From the NCBI GenBank assembly GCA_027451565.1, contig DAIDJC010000047.1:1-14495 (forward strand): a stretch of 14,495 nucleotides of DNA. Direction: 5' to 3'. The notes beneath the pieces are model-generated. The model made no database searches. It was not told the DNA's origin and saw only the letters and a list, made by a program, of their open reading frames with translations. Position numbers and translations under genes: made by a program. Positions 1-7,215 of this stretch are shown one piece after another (the first letter of the stretch is position 1; each line of letters opens with the position of its first letter). The stretch is from Limisphaerales bacterium (GTDB taxonomy: Bacteria > Verrucomicrobiota > Verrucomicrobiia > Limisphaerales > UBA11358).

Positions 1-446
1 TTCAACTGCCCCAACACCAGCCCGTTGCTCTCGGCCCAGGCGCTGACAATGTATTGGACGCTCTGGTCCTTGCCCAACGCCCGGCGCAACGCCTTGCCGT
101 CCAGCGCCACAATCTCCTGGGGCACAGCTTGGCGGACACTTTGGGTCCAGCGCAGGAAACAGTCCAGAAAGGCCTTGGGGTCCAAGGCGGCAAACACGCG
201 GTTGAAAGTGTCGTGGGAAGGAATGCCGTTGCGCAGTCCCAGGAAAGTCTTGAACCAGTCCTGCTTGGCGCGGCCAAAATCCGCCATGTCATTAAAGGTC
301 TCGCCGGCACAGAGGAGGGTGCAGATGGCGATGACCAGAATATCAATCAAATCATGGTCTTTGGTGCGATTAAGCCGGGGATCGGCCAAGCCGCGGAAGT
401 GGGCGACGAGACTTTGCGGGGCGACAGAATTGGCAGTTGCCTTCAT
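1..446 (-). CDS. ISAs1-family transposase, N-terminal part (cut by window edge)
   Basis: Reading leftward from the ATG at 446-444, the frame stays open for 148 codons to the window edge, so the C-terminal part is missing from view. The visible protein matches the ISAs1 transposase layout: a helical N-terminal domain with ADPRLNRTKDH (about residues 21-31), LIDILVIAICTLLCAGE (33-49), FGRAKQDWF (57-65), the family hallmark GIPSHDTFNRVF (74-85), then IVALDGKALRR (112-122). Asp116 is the expected first acidic residue of the DDE catalytic triad, and SAWAESNGLVLGQL follows as in the family. The enzyme would bind the element's terminal repeats and catalyse cut-and-paste transposition. No frameshift or stop is seen in the visible part. 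The terminal inverted repeats cannot be identified because one end of the element lies outside the window. Another frame of the same strand is open from 346 to 2 but gives an arginine/serine/proline-rich translation and is a shadow. Confidence 0.9.
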   Translation of the reverse strand, partial: MKATANSVAPQSLVAHFRGLADPRLNRTKDHDLIDILVIAICTLLCAGETFNDMADFGRAKQDWFKTFLGLRNGIPSHDTFNRVFAALDPKAFLDCFLRWTQSVRQAVPQEIVALDGKALRRALGKDQSVQYIVSAWAESNGLVLGQL

Positions 447-466
447 ATGTATAGTAATCTATACAT
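447..466. promoter_or_regulatory. Perfect inverted repeat between two divergent start codons
   Basis: ATGTATAG (447-454) and CTATACAT (459-466) are exact inverted copies around TAAT. They fill most of the 26 bp between the leftward transposase start (446) and the rightward small gene start (473). An AT-rich palindrome here could be an operator controlling both genes. It could also form an mRNA hairpin touching either start codon, or be part of an element end. The repeat is seen directly; the role is inferred. Confidence 0.4.
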
Positions 467-472
467 TACGGC

Positions 473-763
473 ATGAAAAGCCAGCCAGAAGCGCTCTTAA
501 AAGAAATCGCGAGCCTCCAGCAGATGGAGCGGGGCAAGCTGTGCCGGATGCGACGGGGACCCAAAGGGGATTATTACAACCACCAGACGTGGGAAAAGGG
601 CAGGAACGTGGTTCGCTATGTGCCCCGGGATCAGGTGGCCAGCCTTAAACACGCCATCGCTGGCTACCAAAAATTCCTCCGGCTCACCCGGGTCTACGCC
701 GATGAAATCATCCGCCGCTCCCGCCAAGACCGCAAAAACCACCCAAAAGCCAATGTTCCTTGA
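473..763 (+). CDS. DUF6788-type small protein beside a transposase
   Basis: This is a 96-residue, strongly basic protein with no signal peptide or membrane segment. It resembles the DUF6788 group of small proteins: an N-terminal helix ending in MERGKL (18-23), a central block with YYNHQTWEKGRNVVRYVP (34-51), and a C-terminal helix with YQKFLRLTRVYADEII (65-80), then a basic tail. In that group the central block typically reads YYQLSY...GR.....V..E. Members have no established biochemical function and often sit directly beside transposase genes in Planctomycetes, Verrucomicrobia and Cyanobacteria; this rests on recall and no search was run. Here the gene is head to head with an ISAs1 transposase, 26 bp away, so it may be an accessory or regulatory gene of the element. 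No clear ribosome binding site precedes the ATG. The family assignment is fairly secure; the role is unknown. Confidence 0.72.
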   Translation: MKSQPEALLKEIASLQQMERGKLCRMRRGPKGDYYNHQTWEKGRNVVRYVPRDQVASLKHAIAGYQKFLRLTRVYADEIIRRSRQDRKNHPKANVP

Positions 764-878
764 AATTTAGATGCGTCTGCCCTGTCAAAAATATATTGCC
801 AAAGTGCGGGAATTCGGGGCATCGTTGAAGCTGACGGGGGAAACTGGCTGTTTTGGGTATAAAAGGAAAACTTCAATC

Positions 879-3800
879 ATGAGCAATGCCATCAACTTAT
901 CTGGGACTGCGAAAGCCCTTCCTGCGCATTTGATCGCGCATATCAATGTCAAGCTGGCCCACATCGGATGCCAGCCAGTGCCGTTGAAAGGAGACGCGGA
1001 ATTTGCGGAGATCGCCGCCACCATGGCCGGTCAATCCAGGGAAAAAGACCGGTTACTGGGACACTACCTTTGCCCGGTGGACCAGCGAATCCAAACGTTT
1101 TTATACGATTATTTGCAGGAAGTGCCGGTGGCCAAGCTGCCGTCGCGCACCTTTACCTTGGATCGGCCCGGGCTGGCCCGTGTGCTCTCCTTGCCGCTGG
1201 ACCAGGACCAGTTCAGCTCCAGCATTCTGAATTCCTACCGGGTGGTAAATGGCGTTTTGCACAATCCGCGCAGTGACCGGCGCACCACACAGGGGATTTT
1301 TCACGTGACGGAGGGAGGATTACCCATTCCCGACGACAAGCTGGGGGTGCCCAAATTGACCTTTTCACGTCTGCTGGCACAAGCCCTGAACCCGCCACGG
1401 GAACTGATGATGCTGCCCTTTACCGCCACCCAGCCGCGCCCGGCGGAATGCCTGGTTTCCCTCCTCTTGCGGCCGTTGGTCTGCCCGGCAGTGCCAGGAT
1501 TGGCCTCGGAAAAAACCATGGAAGTTCGGTTTTTTGTTCCAGGAAACCTGGTGAGCAATCTCGATTTTGTGGAAAGCATTTTTGGAAATGGCGGTGATCC
1601 GCTTCTTCCTGAAAATGATTCGGCCCTGGATGCGGAACACTGGTCCGGGCACACCGGGTGCGTGATCCTGGCGCCGCACCTCACCACAATCACTAAAAAA
1701 GCCGCCGGCTTGCCACCGTGGCAGGATGCCACGGAGCGCCAACGCAGGGATGGGATGTGCTGGAAGGATGAAGCGGAACTCTACAACCATGGGAATGCCT
1801 TCAAACTCACCTGCCGGGATGAATCCGGGGTCATTGTCACCTTGATTGCAGACAACTATTACGGATATTGCAAAAAGGAGGTCAAAACCCAGATTTCCTA
1901 TGCGGCAAACCTGCTGGGCAATGCGGAGGAGGAGCACGCCGGCGGAGCCTTGGTTTTTCCAAGCTACGATCTTGGAGAAGAGTTCAGCGGGGATGCGCAC
2001 GTGCGGCGGCTGGGGCACAGTTTTGAAGAGGTCCAAAAATTATATTCAAGCCTGATGGAGATGAAGCCTGAGGGCTACGGGGTGGACCGGCTTCACCCGG
2101 AAGTGCTTTACGTGCCGCACGACGCTCATTTTGATCTCAAGCGCCAGAAGGTTTCATGGTCCAATGGGAATGGAGAGCAAAGCATCCGGCTCAGCCCGGA
2201 TAAAACCTACGTGCGTCCTTCCGGCTACAAGGTGCGCATGGAAAAACCACCCGGGGCCAACCGTGCCTGGAGGCTGGTGGGAACGGCGGCAGAAGGGCTG
2301 GTTTGCCACAAACCTTGCACCGTTTCCGGGGGAGGGAAGTCCGAGATTTCCAAACCCATCACGGATGCAGTCCTGACCGGCCCGGTGTTTGTGGCGGATT
2401 TAAAGAAAGACATGGACCAGGTCTCGGAGTTGATAGGTCGTGATTACAGCAGGCGTTTTCTGGATGCAGGGCGCGAGGATCATCGGGAGGTGCTCTCGCC
2501 AGAGCGTTCACTCGGCTCCGTCATCAAGCTCTTGATGCAGGATGAACACGAATTCACACCGGAATACAATGCCTGGGTTGAGCTCATTCCCCAGTACATC
2601 AAGGAGCTTGTGTTTGTGGTCAAACGCTACTACAAACCTGAATGGGGCGCGGACTGGCGGAGGCATTTCAGCGTGGACATCATCAACGGCAAGCCTGGGA
2701 ATGAACTAAAGTGCGACAACCGGGTGCTTGTCACCACGCGCCTGAGGGTGGGTTTTGACAAGGATGGCTCCTGGCGGACCTTCGGACTGCGAAAGGATTT
2801 TCATCCAGCCGTGAAAGTGCAATTGGAAGATGACATCACCGCCTCCACCTTGGTGCCAGCCAGCAGGTTGGAGCACCTTTCCGGCTTGGAGCGCGGGGTC
2901 ACCCTGAAGATTATTCAAAACTGCGAACAGCGCCTGTTCCAGCGCCCGGACGATGCCATTCACCGTGGATATGACAAGCAGACGGAACACGATTTCGCGC
3001 GTCTCGACAATTTTTTCTCCAATTACGAACCACTTCGCCGCAAGGACGCCCTTGAAATGCTGGAAGATGCAGTCCATTTTAATGAGTTCACGGAGCCAAT
3101 GCGGGATTTGATCCGTGAATTTGGGAAATGCGATAAACCAGATTATCTGGTCTCCACGGACCATCCCCGGCTGGTCGAGGGCAAGCCAAGCAAGAATCCA
3201 CGTTATTTGCAAAAGCGCCCGGACCTGATGCGGCCCGTGGAAACGTATGTGGCGGAAGCAGGGGCGCGGCTCAGGCGGCGCATGCCGGCCAATTCCCCGG
3301 TGCATACGCCGGTGAACATGGTGCTGCCCGGGCGCCGTAATAATCCACCTGATGGATCCATCCGGTCGCTCGCCTGCTACAACCCCATCCATTACATGGA
3401 GCTTCCGGAGCTTTTCATGGAGTTCATCTGCAGCATGACCGGCAAATCTCCTTCCACCACGGGGGCAGGATCCGAGGGTGCCCTCACCAAGGGACCCTTC
3501 AACGCGTTACCACCCATCATGGACCTGAATAACGCGCTGGTATCATTCATCCTCACGGGGCATTCCGGTTTTGTGACCGCAGCCGGATATGTGGGTCCCA
3601 AGGTGCGCGTGGATCATGACATCAGCCTGGTGGTGCCGGAGGTGTTTTGCCGAATGCAGCCGGAGGAGCGGGAGCCGCGCTTTTTGATGGATCATTTTTA
3701 CCTCGAAAAGATGAAGGATTTCACTCACCAAGGCCGGGTGGTCAAGGCAAGCCGGCTGGGATACAGGATCAACCTCCGGTTTGTGCATGCCTTCTTTGGA

Positions 3801-4310
3801 CGCATGTTCAACCACCCGCACGAGGTGTTCACTGCGGAAATGTTGAAGCCGGAATTGCAGGATCCCGATATTTTTGCCGACGGCATGGACAATATCATTG
3901 CAACCCAAAAGCGCGTGGCAGAAATGTATTTTAAGGATGGGAGCATCCGGCAGGCCTGCCCGCCGCTGAATGCCCTGCTCCATCTCATGGTGCAGGATGA
4001 ATGGGAGGGGAAGACAATGGAATCTCCTGAATTCAGGAAAATGTTTTCCCTGGCGGATCTTCAAGCCAGCGAGTGGTATGCGAAGCGTCTGGCGGCAAAA
4101 CAGAAGGTGGACCAGGCATTATGGCGGCGGCATGTGGAATACCTGAACCAATTTTTGCGAAAGCCCAGTCATGAAGACGTGGCGGATGCCTTGAAGATAG
4201 GAGAGAGGCTGACACACGCCAGGAAGATGCTGGAGCGGGTGGAATCGCCTGAATATCTCCAGAGCCTTCAAGGGACCCTTGGGGCGGAGCCGGTGCAGAA
4301 TTATCTCTAA
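879..4310 (+). CDS. Diphosphate-dependent phosphoenolpyruvate carboxykinase (PPi-PEPCK)
   Basis: This 1143-residue cytosolic protein would interconvert PEP + CO2 + phosphate and oxaloacetate + PPi. Its length fits the PPi-PEPCK family known from Entamoeba and Propionibacterium (roughly 1,100-1,200 residues), about twice that of GTP- or ATP-PEPCK. Core motifs fall in PEPCK order. NYYGYCKKEVKTQISYAA (326-343) resembles the GKK block whose Lys binds the metal in GTP-PEPCK. EEEHAGG (350-356) resembles the AEH block that supplies the metal-binding His. SGGGKSE (483-489) resembles the SACGKTN catalytic P-loop. A family-specific conserved region lies at 847-910 (SMTGKSPSTTGAGSEG and onward). I chose ATG 879 because AAGGA lies 11 nt upstream and the 36 extra residues from an ATG at 771 look non-coding. 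It stands alone, downstream of transposon genes and convergent with an envelope cluster. Motif matching was by eye, so a related uncharacterised family remains possible. Confidence 0.75.
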   Translation: MSNAINLSGTAKALPAHLIAHINVKLAHIGCQPVPLKGDAEFAEIAATMAGQSREKDRLLGHYLCPVDQRIQTFLYDYLQEVPVAKLPSRTFTLDRPGLARVLSLPLDQDQFSSSILNSYRVVNGVLHNPRSDRRTTQGIFHVTEGGLPIPDDKLGVPKLTFSRLLAQALNPPRELMMLPFTATQPRPAECLVSLLLRPLVCPAVPGLASEKTMEVRFFVPGNLVSNLDFVESIFGNGGDPLLPENDSALDAEHWSGHTGCVILAPHLTTITKKAAGLPPWQDATERQRRDGMCWKDEAELYNHGNAFKLTCRDESGVIVTLIADNYYGYCKKEVKTQISYAANLLGNAEEEHAGGALVFPSYDLGEEFSGDAHVRRLGHSFEEVQKLYSSLMEMKPEGYGVDRLHPEVLYVPHDAHFDLKRQKVSWSNGNGEQSIRLSPDKTYVRPSGYKVRMEKPPGANRAWRLVGTAAEGLVCHKPCTVSGGGKSEISKPITDAVLTGPVFVADLKKDMDQVSELIGRDYSRRFLDAGREDHREVLSPERSLGSVIKLLMQDEHEFTPEYNAWVELIPQYIKELVFVVKRYYKPEWGADWRRHFSVDIINGKPGNELKCDNRVLVTTRLRVGFDKDGSWRTFGLRKDFHPAVKVQLEDDITASTLVPASRLEHLSGLERGVTLKIIQNCEQRLFQRPDDAIHRGYDKQTEHDFARLDNFFSNYEPLRRKDALEMLEDAVHFNEFTEPMRDLIREFGKCDKPDYLVSTDHPRLVEGKPSKNPRYLQKRPDLMRPVETYVAEAGARLRRRMPANSPVHTPVNMVLPGRRNNPPDGSIRSLACYNPIHYMELPELFMEFICSMTGKSPSTTGAGSEGALTKGPFNALPPIMDLNNALVSFILTGHSGFVTAAGYVGPKVRVDHDISLVVPEVFCRMQPEEREPRFLMDHFYLEKMKDFTHQGRVVKASRLGYRINLRFVHAFFGRMFNHPHEVFTAEMLKPELQDPDIFADGMDNIIATQKRVAEMYFKDGSIRQACPPLNALLHLMVQDEWEGKTMESPEFRKMFSLADLQASEWYAKRLAAKQKVDQALWRRHVEYLNQFLRKPSHEDVADALKIGERLTHARKMLERVESPEYLQSLQGTLGAEPVQNYL

Positions 4311-4319
4311 ATCCAAATG

Positions 4320-4338
4320 CCAGACTTGGGTAGTCTGG
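4320..4338. terminator. Hairpin between convergent genes, possible weak bidirectional terminator
   Basis: CCAGACT (4320-4326) and AGTCTGG (4332-4338) form a perfect 7-bp stem with a TGGGT loop. It lies in the 35 bp between the PEPCK stop and the end of the leftward membrane-protein gene. There is no T-run on either side, so it is not a textbook intrinsic terminator. Its location between two converging stop codons is the main support. Confidence 0.35.
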
Positions 4339-4345
4339 AGAATGA

Positions 4346-4678
4346 TCAAAGGTGGGCGCGGATCCAGAGCAGGGATTGGCGCAGCCAGCCGAAGCGGATG
4401 TCACCCCTGAGAAAGAAGAAATAAACCAGCCAAAGTGCGCCAAAAATAGCCGCCCATTCCCAGCAAATGGTTTTCTTTTTGGGCACTTTGAACAGGAGCC
4501 AGGAGGCAAGAATGTTCGCCATGGCTGCAGAAGCCAGACCCCACTCCATGACCAAATGTGTGGCGGAAGCTGAGGACAACTGAAGATTCCCCACCTGGTC
4601 ACGGGTAGCCGCAGGCAACCCCACAAGGAGCAGGACAAGGATGGAGGTGTTGACAGTGATGACGAAAGCGCGCTGCAT
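4346..4678 (-). CDS. Small integral membrane protein, function unknown
   Basis: I do not recognise this 110-residue protein. It is very hydrophobic, with three likely membrane segments at about residues 5-23, 43-63 and 72-90. The first could instead be a signal peptide. A short basic stretch VPKKK lies between the second and third segments, and the C-terminus (WLRQSLLWIRAHL) is basic and aromatic. Its ATG lies only 6 nt after the stop of the glycosyltransferase gene, so the two are almost certainly cotranscribed and probably translationally coupled. Context suggests a partner in glycan or lipid-carrier handling at the inner membrane, for example an anchor for the glycosyltransferase, which lacks membrane segments of its own. 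I could not match it to the small lipid A (LAB_N) or GtrA-type membrane proteins that often accompany such enzymes. Confidence 0.7.
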   Translation of the reverse strand: MQRAFVITVNTSILVLLLVGLPAATRDQVGNLQLSSASATHLVMEWGLASAAMANILASWLLFKVPKKKTICWEWAAIFGALWLVYFFFLRGDIRFGWLRQSLLWIRAHL

Positions 4679-4684
4679 GGCTCG

Positions 4685-5413
4685 TCAATTGATGGTGCTG
4701 GACACCTCGTACCGGAACATTCGCTTTTTCATCCAGCGAACTGCCAGCAAATCATAAAAGGATGCAAAAAGCCTGTTCCATACCCCGTAGTGGCTTTGAC
4801 CGGCAAACCGGGGGTTGTTACTGACTTCAATTTCCGTGACCGTGTGGCCCTCGATTTTGAAAAGGGTGGGAAGAAAGCGGTGCATGCCCTTGAAGAATTT
4901 GAGATTGGCAATGCACTCGCGTTTAAAGGCGCGGTAGGTGCAGCCAGCATCGGAGATTTGCTCGCCTGAAAGTTTGTTTCGCACCGCATTGGCAATGCGG
5001 GAAGAGAGCACCCTCAGGAAATGGTCGCCCTGACCCCGCACCTTTACCCGCGTGCCGCACACACAGTCATAATTTTGCAGTGCAGCAAGAAACTTGGGAA
5101 GATCACGAGGGTCGTTTTGCAGGTCAGCATCCAAGGTGCAGAGGAAACGTCCGCGGGCTGCCTTCAGACCGGCGAAACTGGCCGCACTTTCTCCGCAGTT
5201 GAAGGCAAAACGCTGGACGCGGATGCGCGGATCCCCAGTCGCAAGTTCCTTGAGTATCTCCCAAGACCGGTCCTTGCTGCAATCGTCGGTGATGACGATT
5301 TCGTAGGAAAGCCCCAGAGGATCCACCGCCCCGCGGATGGCGCTGACAAGCTCCCGCAAATTGCCCTCCTCGTTGTAGCAGGGGATGACCAGGCTGATTT
5401 CAGGGTCGCTCAT
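4685..5413 (-). CDS. Family 2 glycosyltransferase, DPM1/ArnC-like
   Basis: This 242-residue GT-A fold enzyme most likely transfers a sugar from a nucleotide donor to a polyprenyl phosphate at the cytoplasmic face of the membrane. The N-terminal nucleotide-binding strand reads SLVIPCYNEEGNL (7-19), followed by VITDDCSKD (40-48). The metal-binding DxD motif is Asp95-Ala-Asp97 within LDADLQNDP, and the acceptor-side segment SDAGCTYRAF (154-163) is characteristic of the DPM1/ArnC branch. NNPRFAGQSHYG (199-210) corresponds to the R.G.SKYG block that precedes the membrane helices of bacterial polyprenyl-phosphate glycosyltransferases. Unlike ArnC or GtrB, the protein ends soon after this block with only an amphipathic basic helix, so membrane contact may depend on the small membrane protein encoded next to it. 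The upstream aminotransferase (42 bp away) suggests an amino-sugar donor. The substrate is unknown. Confidence 0.88.
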   Translation of the reverse strand: MSDPEISLVIPCYNEEGNLRELVSAIRGAVDPLGLSYEIVITDDCSKDRSWEILKELATGDPRIRVQRFAFNCGESAASFAGLKAARGRFLCTLDADLQNDPRDLPKFLAALQNYDCVCGTRVKVRGQGDHFLRVLSSRIANAVRNKLSGEQISDAGCTYRAFKRECIANLKFFKGMHRFLPTLFKIEGHTVTEIEVSNNPRFAGQSHYGVWNRLFASFYDLLAVRWMKKRMFRYEVSSTIN

Positions 5414-5455
5414 GCGTGGGGAAACCAGTTGCGAGGGTAAAATGGGGTGTGCCGT

Positions 5456-6544
5456 TCATTTTTTCCCATAAAACTCACGGATGGATGCCGTCACGGTATC
5501 CGCTGCCTCCAGGGTCATTTCACCGTGGATAGGCAGCGAAAGGATTTCCTTAACCGCCTGTTCCGTCTTGGGAAGTTTGGGAATGAATGGGAAACACCCC
5601 ACCACGCCTGGCTGAAGATGGTTGGGCTTCGGATAATGCACGCCCGTCTCGATGTTTTTCTGCTTGAGAAAGGCTTGCAGTTCATCTCGTTTTTCTGCTC
5701 GAACCACATACATGTGGTAAACCGGCGTGGCCCATTCGCGCACGGGCGGTGTCTGCACCACGTTCTTCAAGCCTTCCGAATACCTCGCGGCAATTTGACG
5801 GCGGCGTTCATTGAATTCGTCAAGATGCCGCAACATCACCCGTCCGATGGCAGCATTGATTTCATTGAAGCGGACATTATATCCCGGGAATTCATGGTCA
5901 TACTTCCCCTGGCGGCCATGGTTGCGAAGCATCCGCAGCCGGTCGGCATAATCTGTCAGGTTTGTAGTGATGCATCCGCCATCTCCCAGAACTGTGAGAT
6001 TTTTGGAGGGGAAGAAACTGAAGGCCCCGAAATCCCCCATGCTTCCCACCATGCGGTTTTTGTACTTGGCACCCTGGGCCTGGGCACAATCTTCTATTAC
6101 CCATAACCGATGTTTGCGGGCCAAAGCCACCAGTCGGTCATTATCCAGCGGATGACCGTACAGGTGCACACCAATTATTCCCACGGTGCGCGGGGTTATG
6201 AGGCTTTCTGCATGGGCCAGGTCCATCCCATAGGTATCGTCTATGTCCGCAAACACTGGCCGCGCCCCCAAATGAATGAGCGGTTCCATTGTCGGAAATG
6301 CCGTATGGCTGGGCACGATGATTTCGTCGCCAGGCCCCACTCCCTGGAGTTGGTGCAACAGGTAAACAATCATGGTCCAGGAACTGCCCAGCACGCACTG
6401 CGCAACGCCGGTGTGAGCGGCCAGCTCCTTTTCAAATTCCTGGGATTCCCGCCCGAGGATGTACTGTCCGGAGCGGATGGCGCGCAACGCGGCTTCCTCC
6501 ACTTCTGCATTGATGAAACATTTGGATAACGGGATTTTGCTCAT
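5456..6544 (-). CDS. DegT/DnrJ/EryC1-family sugar aminotransferase
   Basis: This 362-residue PLP-dependent enzyme transfers an amino group, usually from glutamate, onto a keto group of a nucleotide-linked sugar. It begins with IPLSKCFI, as is usual for the family. Lys181 in FSFFPSKNLTVLGDGG (175-190) is the expected Schiff-base lysine. Asp152 in EDCAQAQGA (151-159) should contact the pyridine nitrogen of PLP. PGDEIIVPSHTAFPTMEP (71-88) and GYNVRFNEINAAIGR are further family blocks. The segment that normally binds the PLP phosphate (SGTDALH or SSATAGMH) reads GSSWTMIVY (53-61), which is unusual. I chose the ATG at 6544; the frame is open 46 codons further upstream, but that extension does not resemble family members. 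No strong ribosome binding site is visible. It is the first gene of a leftward set with the glycosyltransferase and the small membrane protein. The exact sugar product is unknown. Confidence 0.88.
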   Translation of the reverse strand: MSKIPLSKCFINAEVEEAALRAIRSGQYILGRESQEFEKELAAHTGVAQCVLGSSWTMIVYLLHQLQGVGPGDEIIVPSHTAFPTMEPLIHLGARPVFADIDDTYGMDLAHAESLITPRTVGIIGVHLYGHPLDNDRLVALARKHRLWVIEDCAQAQGAKYKNRMVGSMGDFGAFSFFPSKNLTVLGDGGCITTNLTDYADRLRMLRNHGRQGKYDHEFPGYNVRFNEINAAIGRVMLRHLDEFNERRRQIAARYSEGLKNVVQTPPVREWATPVYHMYVVRAEKRDELQAFLKQKNIETGVHYPKPNHLQPGVVGCFPFIPKLPKTEQAVKEILSLPIHGEMTLEAADTVTASIREFYGKK

Positions 6545-6853
6545 GTTTTTTGTGCGCCGTCCAAAATGAGTTCGGCCCGGGTCTTTCTGATGGGACTCCA
6601 AGCCAAAGTTGAAACCTTCAAACGGTGCGGGTTCATTTTCAGGCCTGCGGTTCGCAAAGACAAGGCTTTTTGCAATCGCCACTGCAACTCATATCCTTGA
6701 AAAAATTGAGCCACGCATCCAAGACAGCCGCCCAAAGTGCAAAGGCCTTGTTCCAAGGACGGAAAAATCAGGCAAACAGGCCAGGTGACCGTCAATGGCA
6801 CCCCCCTTTTGGCATGCTATTCCTGAACCGCATAGAAGCGTAGTCGAATCGGC
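6545..6853. other. Divergent intergenic region, no gene seen
   Basis: These 309 bases separate the leftward aminotransferase start from a rightward small membrane-protein gene. I see no convincing protein-coding frame. One frame on the minus strand is open upstream into this region but has no family resemblance. A short hairpin-like CCTTG-TTC-CAAGG is present near 6747-6759. The region must carry promoters for both directions, but no close match to the sigma-70 consensus is visible for the leftward operon. Confidence 0.5.
6809..6838 (+). promoter_or_regulatory. Candidate promoter for the two-helix membrane-protein gene
   Basis: TTGGCA (6809-6814, five of six matches to the -35 consensus) and TAGAAG (6833-6838, four of six to the -10) are separated by 18 bp. 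They lie just upstream of the ATG at 6854, and further upstream of the alternative ATG at 6890. The fit is modest. A transcription start near 6845 would leave a very short leader for the first ATG, which slightly favours the internal start. Confidence 0.3.
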
Positions 6854-7195
6854 ATGCAATCCAATTTGTCTTCCATAGCGAGCCCGACCATGGCTGATGT
6901 CCAGTCCTGGGTGTTTTATTGTGGCATGCTCTATCTTGCCGTGGGAATGGCTTTGATTGCCAGCGCCACGGTGCGGGCCTATTTGAGTCAGGAGGTGAAC
7001 CAGGCAAAAATCAAGGATGGGCCACCCGGCCATCTCCTCAGGTTCCTTTTGTTTTATGCGGTATTAATTCCTATTTTTCTGCTGATGTGGCCGGTTTGCC
7101 TTCCAGCCATGATCGAGGCACGAAATAAAAACAAAAGGAACGCCAAGTCACCATCCGCAGAACACCAGGTTTGCCGGGATGATTCAAAGCCATGA
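6854..7195 (+). CDS. Small two-helix membrane protein, function unknown
   Basis: I do not recognise this 113-residue protein. Two hydrophobic segments, about residues 19-42 (starting WVFYCGMLYLAVGMALI) and 62-85 (FLLFYAVLIPIFLLMWPV), are joined by a roughly 20-residue polar loop rich in charged residues. A polar, basic C-terminal tail of about 28 residues (EARNKNKRNAKS and onward) follows. Helix-loop-helix topology with both ends on the same side is likely, the basic tail being cytoplasmic. Start choice is uncertain: the second ATG (6890, MADVQSW) lies just before the first helix and is an equally good candidate. It stands alone, divergent from the aminotransferase operon and convergent with argJ (44 bp between stops), so context gives no functional hint. 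Confidence 0.6.
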   Translation: MQSNLSSIASPTMADVQSWVFYCGMLYLAVGMALIASATVRAYLSQEVNQAKIKDGPPGHLLRFLLFYAVLIPIFLLMWPVCLPAMIEARNKNKRNAKSPSAEHQVCRDDSKP

Positions 7196-7215
7196 GACCC
7201 GACGCTTTACGGCCC

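Noticed and set aside
25..648. Plus-strand frame of 207 codons over the transposase and the DUF6788 gene
   Set aside because: It overlaps two recognisable genes in other frames; its translation is rich in Arg/Ser/Ala without family resemblance.
861..868. TATAAAAGG as a -10 box for the PEPCK gene
   Set aside because: It overlaps the presumed ribosome binding site, would start transcription about 9 nt before the ATG, and has no -35 at a usable distance.
771..878. N-terminal extension of the PEPCK to an ATG at 771
   Set aside because: The 36 residues do not resemble an enzyme N-terminus. The ATG at 879 has AAGGA upstream and gives a length that fits the family.
2706..3392. Long open frame (228 codons) on the minus strand opposite the PEPCK gene
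   Set aside because: It is a shadow of the GC-biased coding sequence on the plus strand; its translation has no domain resemblance and the plus frame is clearly the real gene.
5447..6106. 219-codon plus-strand frame inside the aminotransferase gene
   Set aside because: It lies antisense to a confidently identified DegT-family gene and shows no motifs of its own.
6545..6682. N-terminal extension of the aminotransferase to 6682
   Set aside because: Family members start just before the IPLSK motif; the extra 46 residues are unlike any sugar aminotransferase.
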